Made by a program: the position numbers and the translations under genes. From NCBI GenBank assembly GCA_900317325.1, contig ONGE01000007.1:29244-93243 (forward strand): a stretch of DNA of 64,000 nucleotides. The letters run 5' to 3'. The notes under the pieces were generated by a model. The model made no database searches, was not told where the DNA came from, and saw only the letters and a program-made list of their open reading frames with translations. Source of the DNA: an uncultured Prevotellaceae bacterium (GTDB lineage Bacteria > Bacteroidota > Bacteroidia > Bacteroidales > Muribaculaceae). Below, piece after piece: positions 42,406 through 50,566 of the stretch (its first letter is position 1; the number at the start of each line of letters is the position of its first letter).

Positions 42406-43599
42406 TCAGAGTTTTTGACACAGGTACAGAAGATGCTGACTGTCGCCTGTGGTCGTGCCGAAGATGTAGCAATCACCGCCGTCTTGCAATCGCAAGCGCT
42501 TGCGCAGGTCTTGGGCGCTCATGGGGAAGTTGCGAACCGCGATGTTGGCTCGGGTGATGCCGTTCATGGCCCTGGACAATTCTTTCTTGTTCATTGTCGT
42601 GATGGCTGTGATGGAGAATCGGCGACCGGGAAAATCCATGACTTGTTCACTTGAAACAAACAGGTGGCTGTCGGCCGACAGTGCTTTGACGGCATAGCGC
42701 TCGGTGAGCACGCCGAAGCATCCTGCCTTCATGATGGAGGCATTGGGCTCATACAGGTAAGACGCATCCTCATCAGTGGCCAGGGCAGGGGAGCAAGTGT
42801 CCTGTGAGGGCGTGTAGATGAGCGATTGTTCATCGTTCACACAATGGATGGTAGGTTCGCCCTCATGGTCGGAACTCAGCAGAATGAGCATCTCCTTGCA
42901 TTCGTTGGCAACGCTCACGAGATGGACTTCGGCAACGCTGGTGCCCAGGTCACTCACCGCCTTGTGCCAGTCGAGCATGGGCGACAGCTTGATAAGGACG
43001 TGATGAGCCGCCGCCAGCAGGCTGTCCCGCAACTCCAGCACATTGGGCGTGCAGTCATTGATGGCATAGGTGCGGCTGTTGTTGCTGTCACGACGAGCCG
43101 GATCCAGATAGAGCAGGGTAGAGGCGGGATGCGTGTCCAGGTTTTTCAAGAAATCCTCGGCCTCACCATGAATGACTCTGGCATGACTTAAACCCAGCAA
43201 CTCAAAATTGTGGCTTGCCGTCTTGCACAAGTGCTCTTGCCGCTCGACATACACGGCTTGATGACAGCATCTGGCCATGAAGGCAAAGTCCACGCCGAAG
43301 CCTCCCGTCAAGTCGATCAACGTCTCGCGGCAGGGCATCGGGATGCGTTCAAGAATGCCACATTTATATATAGCGGTCTGCTGGCTGCTGCATTGTTCCA
43401 TCGACAGGTGCGGCGGATAGATGATGCCGTCGATGGCCGCCCATGAGGGCAACTTGCGGCGTGCCGTCTGCCAACCCTGGATCTGATCCAGGGCACAGGG
43501 CAGATCAACGTCACCACTGCGGCGTGTCTGTAATGCCAGCGTGCGCACGTCATCGTCACGGTGCCGTCTCACAAACTCTATTGTAGCCTCGTTCATCAT
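42406..43599 (-). CDS. Class I SAM-dependent methyltransferase with THUMP-like domain
   Basis: About 397 residues. The central Rossmann fold has LIDLTGGFGVDFAFMA (SAM loop) and LLYLDPARRD. The C-terminal 100 residues form ferredoxin-like and THUMP-like modules, as in the Porphyromonas PG_1098 family, so an RNA substrate is likely but unidentified. Two adjacent ATG codons (43599 and 43596) are both possible starts. A TATCTTTG -7 box at 43617-43610 on the minus strand leaves a short leader. Confidence 0.85.
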   Translation of the reverse strand: MMNEATIEFVRRHRDDDVRTLALQTRRSGDVDLPCALDQIQGWQTARRKLPSWAAIDGIIYPPHLSMEQCSSQQTAIYKCGILERIPMPCRETLIDLTGGFGVDFAFMARCCHQAVYVERQEHLCKTASHNFELLGLSHARVIHGEAEDFLKNLDTHPASTLLYLDPARRDSNNSRTYAINDCTPNVLELRDSLLAAAHHVLIKLSPMLDWHKAVSDLGTSVAEVHLVSVANECKEMLILLSSDHEGEPTIHCVNDEQSLIYTPSQDTCSPALATDEDASYLYEPNASIMKAGCFGVLTERYAVKALSADSHLFVSSEQVMDFPGRRFSITAITTMNKKELSRAMNGITRANIAVRNFPMSAQDLRKRLRLQDGGDCYIFGTTTGDSQHLLYLCQKL

Positions 43600-43609
43600 T
43601 TTCAAACGA

Positions 43610-43617
43610 CAAAGATA
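43610..43617 (-). promoter_or_regulatory. -7 box for the THUMP-like methyltransferase
   Basis: TATCTTTG on the minus strand, 10 bases before the ATG. No clear -33 element. Confidence 0.45.
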
Positions 43618-43743
43618 CTATTTTTTCTGCAGTCTCGTGTTTTTCGTCGCTATATCAAACTAAAGCCCTATGAAAAAATACCATATAAATAATAATGTAA
43701 AAAAAATCACTTCTTTGTCGGTGGTTTTCCCGATTATTGTTTT

Positions 43744-43751
43744 TATATTTG
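43744..43751 (+). promoter_or_regulatory. -7 box for the C10 protease gene
   Basis: TATATTTG, 61 bases before the ATG. The -33 position shows only a weak GGTTTT. Confidence 0.5.
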
Positions 43752-43812
43752 CAGGGTCATTAAGATAGTATAATGGCAATCGTGATTGTCATTAGTTTTT
43801 TAACCTTTTAAC

Positions 43813-45216
43813 ATGAATCTCATGAACATTACTAACATTCTTAGAACCGGTGTTCTGGCAACCCTGGCATTTGCCGCAATCAACGCCACGGCTACTGGCA
43901 TCGACGAGAATGCTGCACGCAACGCAGCAATGAGTTTTCTCCAGCGTAACAAGACCGCCACATTCAAGGCTCCATCGACGACTGCAGTAAGGCTGGCCCA
44001 TGCCGAGGCCATGACTGCGGGTGGCAACGCTTACTATGTGTTTAACATCGATGGTGGCGGTTGGGTAATCATCGCCGGTGATGACCGCGCCAACTCGGTC
44101 CTGGCCTACAACGACAAGGGCTCCATCGACATGAACAACCTGCCCGACAACATGAGGGGCTACATGAACATGTACAAAAATCAGATTGAATTCATGAAGG
44201 ACTACAAGGGCGAAGTGGTGCCCTTAAAAACTCCCAATCGCAGGGAGCCCATCGGACCGCTGATGAAGACCGACTGGGCCCAGGGCAACCCCTTCAACCT
44301 GCAGTGCCCGATGCTGTCAGGCGGCCTGAGCATCGTTGGCTGTGCCGGCTTGGCAATGGCTCAGATTCTCAACTACTGGGAGTATCCCAAGGAGTGCAGC
44401 GGCCTGCCTTCCTATCGCAATGAGTACAATGCCACTTACCTGCCCAGCTTGCCCGCTACCACCTTTGACTACGACCTGATTCTTGACCATTACAGCATTT
44501 GGCGCAATGATACATTGTTCCTGTTGCGTACAACCCAGGAAGAGAAGGACGAAGTGGCCAAGTTGTGCCGTTATGCTTCACAGTCCTGCAGGATGAATTT
44601 CTCGCCCGACGGCAGTGGTTCCACTGTCACCAAGCAGAAGCATGGCTTTGTGGAGATGGGCTTTTCCGATGATGCCAAAATCGTAGGTATCTACGCTTGG
44701 CCCACTCGCGAGACCTGGAACACCGAGGACTATAGCGACGAGGATTGGGTTGCGCTCATGACCGCTCAGCTCGAGGCTCATCATCCCATCCCCTACTCGG
44801 TGGAGAACGACGATGGTCACGCCTTTGTGATCGACGGTATCGATGCCGAAGGTCTGTTCCACATCAACTGGGGCTGGTATGGCAAGTGTGACGGTTGGTT
44901 CCAGTATGGCGCTTTCGACGTGACTCCCTCGGGAACCACCCTGCATTACAACGACTACGCGTTCATGATCATTGACCTCTATCCCTATGAGGGTTATGTT
45001 TCGCCCAACGATCCCAGTGGCGGCGACATCATGTATGGTGACCTCAACGATGACGGTGTGATCAATATCACCGACGTGACCATGCTGGTCAACATCGTGA
45101 TGTCGGAGAACCCCGATTCGACCAGCGTTCCCGCTGCCGACTTTGATCAGAACGGAGTTGTAAACATCACCGATGTGACGATGCTTATCAACTATGTGAT
45201 GAGCTTGGCCGAGTAA
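43813..45216 (+). CDS. Secreted C10 (streptopain-type) cysteine protease with C-terminal dockerin
   Basis: 467 residues. A signal-like leader (about 8-27) is followed by a Spi-like propeptide (about 30-140) that should keep the enzyme inactive. The peptidase C10 domain (about 145-390) has catalytic Cys177 in VGCAGLAMAQ and His336 in DGHAFVIDG, then the INWGWYGKCDGWF wall. Residues 407-467 are a dockerin type I-like pair of calcium-binding repeats, DLNDDGVINITD and DFDQNGVVNITD. No cohesin is in the window. The usual GCVATA around the cysteine is GCAGLA here. Surface or secreted localisation is inferred. Confidence 0.88.
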   Translation: MNLMNITNILRTGVLATLAFAAINATATGIDENAARNAAMSFLQRNKTATFKAPSTTAVRLAHAEAMTAGGNAYYVFNIDGGGWVIIAGDDRANSVLAYNDKGSIDMNNLPDNMRGYMNMYKNQIEFMKDYKGEVVPLKTPNRREPIGPLMKTDWAQGNPFNLQCPMLSGGLSIVGCAGLAMAQILNYWEYPKECSGLPSYRNEYNATYLPSLPATTFDYDLILDHYSIWRNDTLFLLRTTQEEKDEVAKLCRYASQSCRMNFSPDGSGSTVTKQKHGFVEMGFSDDAKIVGIYAWPTRETWNTEDYSDEDWVALMTAQLEAHHPIPYSVENDDGHAFVIDGIDAEGLFHINWGWYGKCDGWFQYGAFDVTPSGTTLHYNDYAFMIIDLYPYEGYVSPNDPSGGDIMYGDLNDDGVINITDVTMLVNIVMSENPDSTSVPAADFDQNGVVNITDVTMLINYVMSLAE

Positions 45217-45260
45217 CGGTGAAAACCAGTTTCACAATAAGGTGAAACTGTGGGAACAAG

Positions 45261-45294
45261 GGGAGATGCAAGCAAATTGCGTCTCCCTGCTTTT
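45261..45294 (+). terminator. Terminator after the C10 protease gene
   Basis: GGGAGATGCAA pairs with TTGCGTCTCCC (one G-T) around GCAAA, then TGCTTTT. A second smaller hairpin, CAGTTTCAC/GTGAAACTG, lies just upstream at 45227-45250. Confidence 0.8.
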
Positions 45295-45405
45295 GTGGTA
45301 TTAAGTAGCCGAAATTCAACCTTTTATGATTGTTGGCTCCAAATAATGCCATTCTCGGCTCATGTTTATTTTAGGATAATTCATCTCTATTTGGCAAAAT
45401 ATGTT

Positions 45406-45413
45406 TATCTTTG
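45406..45413 (+). promoter_or_regulatory. -7 box upstream of the small ORF and dxs
   Basis: TATCTTTG, 25 bases before the small membrane ORF. Likely drives the dxs-trkA-trkH operon. The nearest TTTG is too close (12-base spacing). Confidence 0.5.
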
Positions 45414-45438
45414 CCATTTGGACAAGATTCTTGATACA

Positions 45439-45615
45439 ATGACAACCGGTAATATAATACGTTTCGTGTGCATCCTGCTCTTGTGGCTGGGCTTGTGCTG
45501 GCTCTTGCTCACCAGGGCGGCGCGCATCGACTTCATGGTGATTTTCACCATTGTTGCTTCGGGTATCATCGTGTTTGTCCCTCTCTACAAGAAGTATGTG
45601 AGAAAAAAAGACTAA
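45439..45615 (+). CDS. Small membrane protein preceding dxs
   Basis: 58-residue protein starting MTTGNIIRFV with two hydrophobic helices (about 6-23 and 31-50) and a basic tail YKKYVRKKD. Its stop is 3 bases before the dxs ATG and a -7 box precedes it, which supports a real, coupled gene. The longer in-frame extension upstream runs through the promoter and is not used. No family recognised. Confidence 0.6.
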   Translation: MTTGNIIRFVCILLLWLGLCWLLLTRAARIDFMVIFTIVASGIIVFVPLYKKYVRKKD

Positions 45616-45618
45616 GAC

Positions 45619-47538
45619 ATGACAATCAAACCATATATCAAAGAACACTGCCCGCTACTGGCACAAATTGACTCGCCTGCCGACTTGAGAAAGCTCAATG
45701 TTGATCAGCTGCCTCAAGTGTGCAACGAGTTGAGGCAATTCATGATACATGAGCTCTCGAGCAACCCGGGACACTTTGCATCGAGCATGGGAGCCGTCGA
45801 GATTGTGGTGGCGCTGCATTACGTGTTCAATACTCCCGACGACCGCTTGGTATGGGACGTTGGACATCAGGCTTATGCCCACAAGATCCTGACGGGACGG
45901 CGAGACCAGTTTGATGACAATCGTAAACTTGACGGATTGAGCGGATTTCCCAATCCTGCCGAGAGCGAATATGACACTTTCACTGCTGGTCATGCTTCCA
46001 ACTCCATATCGGCTGCACTGGGTATGGCGATTGCCGCCGAACTTCAAGACAATCGGGACCGCAAGGTCGTGGCAGTGATCGGTGACGCGAGCATCAGTGG
46101 CGGCTTGGCCTTTGAGGGTATCAACAATGCCACCACCAACCCCAACAACCTGATTATCGTCTTGAATGACAACGATATGGCGATTGACGCCAACGTGGGT
46201 GCATTGAGTTCCTATATGAGCGACCTGCACACGTCGCACCGCTATAACAAGTTGCGCTACAAGACCTATCAATTCTTGCGTCGTCACAATGTCATCAACG
46301 ACAACCGCAAGGGACTGATCATGCGTTTCAGCAACGCGTTGAAGTCTCTTTTCTCGGGACAGCAGAATATTTTTGAAGGTCTGAATATACGTTATTTCGG
46401 ACTCTACGACGGTCATGACGTGAAGCGCCTTGTCAAGGTGTTCAGGGAAATCAAGGACATGACCGGCCCCAAACTGGTACACGTGCGCACCGTCAAGGGC
46501 AAGGGCTTCGCTCCTGCCGAGGCCGATCCGGCCACATGGCATGCACCTGGCAAGTTCGATGAGGAAACCGGCGAGCGTGTCAAGGGTGGCAAGGGAGGAC
46601 CTCTTAAGTATCAGGATGTGTTTGGAAAAACACTGGTTGAACTGGCCGAGAAGAATGACAAAATAGTGGGTATCACTGCTGCAATGCCCAGCGGCACATC
46701 GATGTCGCTGATGCTTGAAGCAATGCCCCGGAGAGCCTTTGATGTGGGCATCAGCGAGGGTCATGCAGTGACCTTTGCCGGTGGACTGGCCAAGGACGGC
46801 ATGCATCCCTATTGCGCCATCTACAGCACGTTCCTGCAGCGTGGCTATGACTCGATAATCCACGATGTGGCCATTCAGGGCCTGCCGGTGACCTTCTGCA
46901 TCGACCGCGGAGGCATCGTCGGCGAGGATGGTGTGACTCATCACGGACTCTTCGACTTGGCTTATCTGCGTTGCATCCCGGGAATGACAGTCGCTTCGCC
47001 GATCAATGAACACGACCTGCGCAACCTCATGTTCACTGCACAGCTCGAGGGCATGGGGCCATTCGCCATTCGTTATCCGCGTGGCAAGGGTGTGCTCACC
47101 GATTGGCACAACGAGATGCAGGCGCTGCCTGTGGGCCGCGGACGTTGCCTCAGGCAAGGCCAGGGCGTGGCTGTGCTCAGCATCGGTCACATCGGCAACG
47201 AAGTCATCAAGGCACTCGACCATCTGGCCGAGGAAGGTGTTATGGCTGGTCATTACGACATGATTTTCCTCAAGCCCATCGATGAGGACATCCTCAAGGA
47301 AGCCACCTCGCGTTACGATGCCATCATCACCATCGAGGACGGCACCGTGGTGGGTGGATTGGGATCGGCAGTGGCCGAGTGGATGGTGCGCAACAACTGC
47401 AAGACACGGTTGCGCATGCTCGGTGTGCAGGATGAGTTTGTGCATCAAGGCACTGTGGCCGAGTTGTATCAACGTTGCGGCATGGACGCGCAATCGCTCG
47501 AGCGTGCCGTCAAGGAAATGTTGACACAAGATAAATAA
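45619..47538 (+). CDS. dxs: 1-deoxy-D-xylulose-5-phosphate synthase
   Basis: Thiamine-diphosphate enzyme joining pyruvate and glyceraldehyde 3-phosphate, the first MEP isoprenoid step and also a feeder for thiamine and pyridoxal. Its 639 residues match the family. WDVGHQAYAHKILTGR, the ThDP/Mg site IGDASISGGLAFEGINNA, LNDNDMAI and the transketolase domain AMPSGT and DVGISEGHAVTFAGGLA are all present. The adjacent trkA and trkH genes form the usual Bacteroidetes order. Confidence 0.96.
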   Translation: MTIKPYIKEHCPLLAQIDSPADLRKLNVDQLPQVCNELRQFMIHELSSNPGHFASSMGAVEIVVALHYVFNTPDDRLVWDVGHQAYAHKILTGRRDQFDDNRKLDGLSGFPNPAESEYDTFTAGHASNSISAALGMAIAAELQDNRDRKVVAVIGDASISGGLAFEGINNATTNPNNLIIVLNDNDMAIDANVGALSSYMSDLHTSHRYNKLRYKTYQFLRRHNVINDNRKGLIMRFSNALKSLFSGQQNIFEGLNIRYFGLYDGHDVKRLVKVFREIKDMTGPKLVHVRTVKGKGFAPAEADPATWHAPGKFDEETGERVKGGKGGPLKYQDVFGKTLVELAEKNDKIVGITAAMPSGTSMSLMLEAMPRRAFDVGISEGHAVTFAGGLAKDGMHPYCAIYSTFLQRGYDSIIHDVAIQGLPVTFCIDRGGIVGEDGVTHHGLFDLAYLRCIPGMTVASPINEHDLRNLMFTAQLEGMGPFAIRYPRGKGVLTDWHNEMQALPVGRGRCLRQGQGVAVLSIGHIGNEVIKALDHLAEEGVMAGHYDMIFLKPIDEDILKEATSRYDAIITIEDGTVVGGLGSAVAEWMVRNNCKTRLRMLGVQDEFVHQGTVAELYQRCGMDAQSLERAVKEMLTQDK

Positions 47539-47562
47539 CCAACTCAAGATATAAGTAAAGAT

Positions 47563-48894
47563 ATGAGAATCGTTATTGCAGGCGCTGGAGAAGTCGGGAC
47601 GCATCTGGCCAAGATGCTGAGCGACGAGGAGCAGGACATCATCGTCATGGACGTTGATAACAAGAAACTCGAGCCGCTCGAGAATTACAATCTGCTCACC
47701 CATCAGGGAAGCGCTATTTCATTCAGCGACTTGAATGCGATCAAGACCGGCTACTGCGATCTGTTCATCGCAGTCACCAAGAGCGAGGCCCGCAACATCC
47801 TGGCCTGCTCGATGGCCAAGAACCTGGGTGCCAAAAAGACGGTTGCGCGCATCGACAATGATGAATTCTTCAATGCAAGATGGAAAGAGCATATCACCAA
47901 ACTTGACATCGATCACCTGATTTATCCCGAGATGCTGGCGGCCAAAGAGATTTCCAGCGCACTCAAGCGCACTTGGGCCCGCAACTGGTTTGAACTCTTT
48001 GATGGTGAGTTGATTGTGGTGGGCGTGAAGATTCGTTCCAATGCCCGCATCGTCAACCAGCTGCTCAAGGATGTCTCCAATATCAGCCACTATCTGCATG
48101 TGTCGGCCATCAAGCGCAACCGCGAGATCATCATTCCTCGTGGCGATGACCGCGTGCTGGAGAATGACATCATTTACATCGCTACCACCAGGGATCATAT
48201 CGACGAGGTGCGTGAGGCTTGCGGTAAGGTGCAGACGCCTGTTGATAACGTCTTGATTGTGGGTGGTAACGACATTGCCGAACAACTCGTCAAGAAGATT
48301 GGCAAAACGGTCGACATCAAAATCATCGAGAGTGATCCGGCTCGTTGTGAAGAGTTGTCCCAGCGTTATCCCAACTGCAGGCTGGTGCAGGGCAACTTCA
48401 GCGATTCGGAACTCTACGAGGAGGAGAGTATCGGCTCCTATGATGCCTTTATTGCCCTGGGCGATAACAGTGCTGTGAACATGATGTCATGTATGATTGC
48501 CAAGACCAATGGCGTTCCCAAGACCATCGCCCAGGTCGAGGACATCCAGTTCATCAACGAGGCCGAGGCACTCAACATCGGCACCATCGTCAACAAGAAG
48601 CTGCTCGCCTCGAGCCGCATCTATCAAATCATGATCGACTCCGACGAGGACAACGCACGTTGCCTCGCACTGGCCGATGCCGAGGTGGCCGAGGTCATCG
48701 TCAAGGAAGGTGACAAGGTGACGCGCACCGAGGTGAAGAACTTGAAGCTCAGCCGCGATTTCACCATCGCAGGACTGGTGCGTGACGGCAAGGGTTATCT
48801 GGTTGACGGCAATACCAGGATCATGCCGGGTGACCATGTCGTGGTATTCTGTCTGCAAGGAGCGATGCACAAACTCGATAAATATTTCTCATAG
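47563..48894 (+). CDS. trkA: Trk potassium uptake regulatory subunit TrkA
   Basis: 443-residue cytoplasmic NAD-binding regulator of the Trk potassium channel. It holds two RCK_N/RCK_C units: the first Rossmann loop is GAGEVGTHLAKML (7-19), and the second, VGGNDIAEQLVKK, lies near 230. Its stop is one base before the trkH ATG, so the two subunits are translated together. Confidence 0.95.
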   Translation: MRIVIAGAGEVGTHLAKMLSDEEQDIIVMDVDNKKLEPLENYNLLTHQGSAISFSDLNAIKTGYCDLFIAVTKSEARNILACSMAKNLGAKKTVARIDNDEFFNARWKEHITKLDIDHLIYPEMLAAKEISSALKRTWARNWFELFDGELIVVGVKIRSNARIVNQLLKDVSNISHYLHVSAIKRNREIIIPRGDDRVLENDIIYIATTRDHIDEVREACGKVQTPVDNVLIVGGNDIAEQLVKKIGKTVDIKIIESDPARCEELSQRYPNCRLVQGNFSDSELYEEESIGSYDAFIALGDNSAVNMMSCMIAKTNGVPKTIAQVEDIQFINEAEALNIGTIVNKKLLASSRIYQIMIDSDEDNARCLALADAEVAEVIVKEGDKVTRTEVKNLKLSRDFTIAGLVRDGKGYLVDGNTRIMPGDHVVVFCLQGAMHKLDKYFS

Positions 48895-48895
48895 T

Positions 48896-50377
48896 ATGCC
48901 GCGTCGAGCCAACCAACATATCAATTTCGCCATCGTGCTGCGTGTGCAGGGCTGGCTGCTGCTCATCGAGGCGGCTTTCATGTTGCTGCCACTGGCCGTC
49001 TCGTGGTTCTTTCACGAGGCCACCGCGTTGAGGGCTTTTATCTACAGTACAGCCATCACAGCCGCTGCGGGAACCATCATGGCATTCGGCATCAAACCGC
49101 GCTCGAGCTCGATGCACAAGCGTGAGGGACTGATGCTCACGGCCATCATCTGGGTGTTCTTCTCGCTGTTCGGCATGTTGCCATATCTGTTCTCCGACAC
49201 CTTCAACAACGTGACCGACGCTTTCTTCGAGACCATGGCGGGATTCACCACTACGGGCTCGAGCGTCATCAGGTATGTCGAGGAGATTCCGCGTGGCATC
49301 CTGTTCTGGCGTGCGATGACGCAGTGGATCGGCGGCATGGGAATCATCTTGTTCACCCTGGCTGTCATCCCCATGCTTAATCAGAAAGGTGGCATCGCCC
49401 TGTTTAATGCCGAGGTGACAGGCATCACTCACGAGCGCATGCGTCCCCGTGTGAGTCAGACGGCCAAGGACTTGTGGGCCATTTACATCGGCCTCACGGT
49501 ATTGCTCACGATACTGCTGTATCTTGGCCCGATGGATTGGTTCGATGCCGTGTGTCACGCCATGACCACCACATCGACGGGCGGTTATTCCACCAAGAAT
49601 ATTGGCCTTGACTACTGGCAATCCAGCTATGTGTTCATTGTGGTCATCATCTTCATGTTCATCGGCGGTATCAGCTTCTCGATCATCATTGCTGCCATGC
49701 GCGGCAATTTCAATCGCATCAGGCACAACAACACCCTGCGATGGTACTGCATGACAACCTTGATCACTACTGTGGGCATTTTCTTGTACATGATCTATAT
49801 GGGCTTCCTTGATACCCATCAAGACCGGTTCATCTATGGCGCGTTCGACACGCTGTCGGCAATCACGTCAACCGGTTTCTCGACCTTTGACTACGAGAAT
49901 AGCGGCGAGTTCGTCACTGTCATCCTGATGGTGATGATGTTCTTCGGTGGCATGGCCGGCTCAACATCTGGCGGCGCTAAAATAGACCGTCTTATCGTGC
50001 TCCTGAAGCACACCGCCAACGAGTTCTATCGTGTGCTGCACACCAACTCGGTGCGTTCGGTGCACATCGACGGCAAGCCCGTCCCCAATCATGTGGTGAG
50101 CAAGGTGAACACTTTCTTCACCGTCTATATCCTGATTATCATGGTGGTGGCCTTGTATCTCACCTTCTATGGCATACCCGTGTTTGACGCGATGTACACC
50201 TCGATGTCGGCCATCAGCAACGTGGGTATCGGATACGGCGTGACCGGTTCGGGTGGATCGTGGGTTGCCCTGCATCCTGGTGCCAAGTGGGTGCTGGCGT
50301 TCGAGATGATGGTCGGACGTCTCGAGTTGTTCACCGTTCTGGTCATCTTCACCCGTTCGTTCTGGAAGAAAGACTGA
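48896..50377 (+). CDS. trkH: Trk potassium transporter membrane subunit TrkH
   Basis: 493-residue K+ channel-like subunit with about ten transmembrane segments and four selectivity-filter loops, for example MAGFTTTGSSV, TTTSTGGYSTKN and AITSTGFSTFD. The start is the ATG at MPRRANQH. Upstream in-frame codons lie in trkA. It ends 44 bases before a strong terminator that closes the dxs operon. Confidence 0.95.
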   Translation: MPRRANQHINFAIVLRVQGWLLLIEAAFMLLPLAVSWFFHEATALRAFIYSTAITAAAGTIMAFGIKPRSSSMHKREGLMLTAIIWVFFSLFGMLPYLFSDTFNNVTDAFFETMAGFTTTGSSVIRYVEEIPRGILFWRAMTQWIGGMGIILFTLAVIPMLNQKGGIALFNAEVTGITHERMRPRVSQTAKDLWAIYIGLTVLLTILLYLGPMDWFDAVCHAMTTTSTGGYSTKNIGLDYWQSSYVFIVVIIFMFIGGISFSIIIAAMRGNFNRIRHNNTLRWYCMTTLITTVGIFLYMIYMGFLDTHQDRFIYGAFDTLSAITSTGFSTFDYENSGEFVTVILMVMMFFGGMAGSTSGGAKIDRLIVLLKHTANEFYRVLHTNSVRSVHIDGKPVPNHVVSKVNTFFTVYILIIMVVALYLTFYGIPVFDAMYTSMSAISNVGIGYGVTGSGGSWVALHPGAKWVLAFEMMVGRLELFTVLVIFTRSFWKKD

Positions 50378-50420
50378 CGCATTCAAGGCGTTTACCTGAT
50401 AAAAACCTATGGTTTTATAG

Positions 50421-50449
50421 TAGCATGGCTGTTTCGCCATGCTTTTTTT
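50421..50449 (+). terminator. Terminator of the dxs-trkA-trkH operon
   Basis: AGCATGGC pairs perfectly with GCCATGCT around TGTTTC, followed by eight T. Confidence 0.95.
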
Positions 50450-50460
50450 TGCCGCTGTTC

Positions 50461-50491
50461 TTGCAGATATCAGTGTAATTATGTAATTTTG
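50461..50491 (+). promoter_or_regulatory. Promoter of the 743-residue surface protein gene
   Basis: TTG (50461-50463), a 20-base spacer and TAATTTTG (50484-50491). The leader is about 70 bases. Confidence 0.6.
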
Positions 50492-50566
50492 CTTCAATTT
50501 TATAGCGATGAATATTCAAGAATAACTTTTTTTAATCCTTCTTTATTAACCTGATAATCTTTTAAA

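Noticed and set aside
45655-47703. 682-codon open frame on the minus strand opposite dxs
   Set aside because: It lies wholly antisense to dxs and the start of trkA, which carry unmistakable family motifs. The long frame follows from the rarity of TTA, CTA and TCA codons in these genes. The translation is rich in His/Val/Leu without domain motifs.
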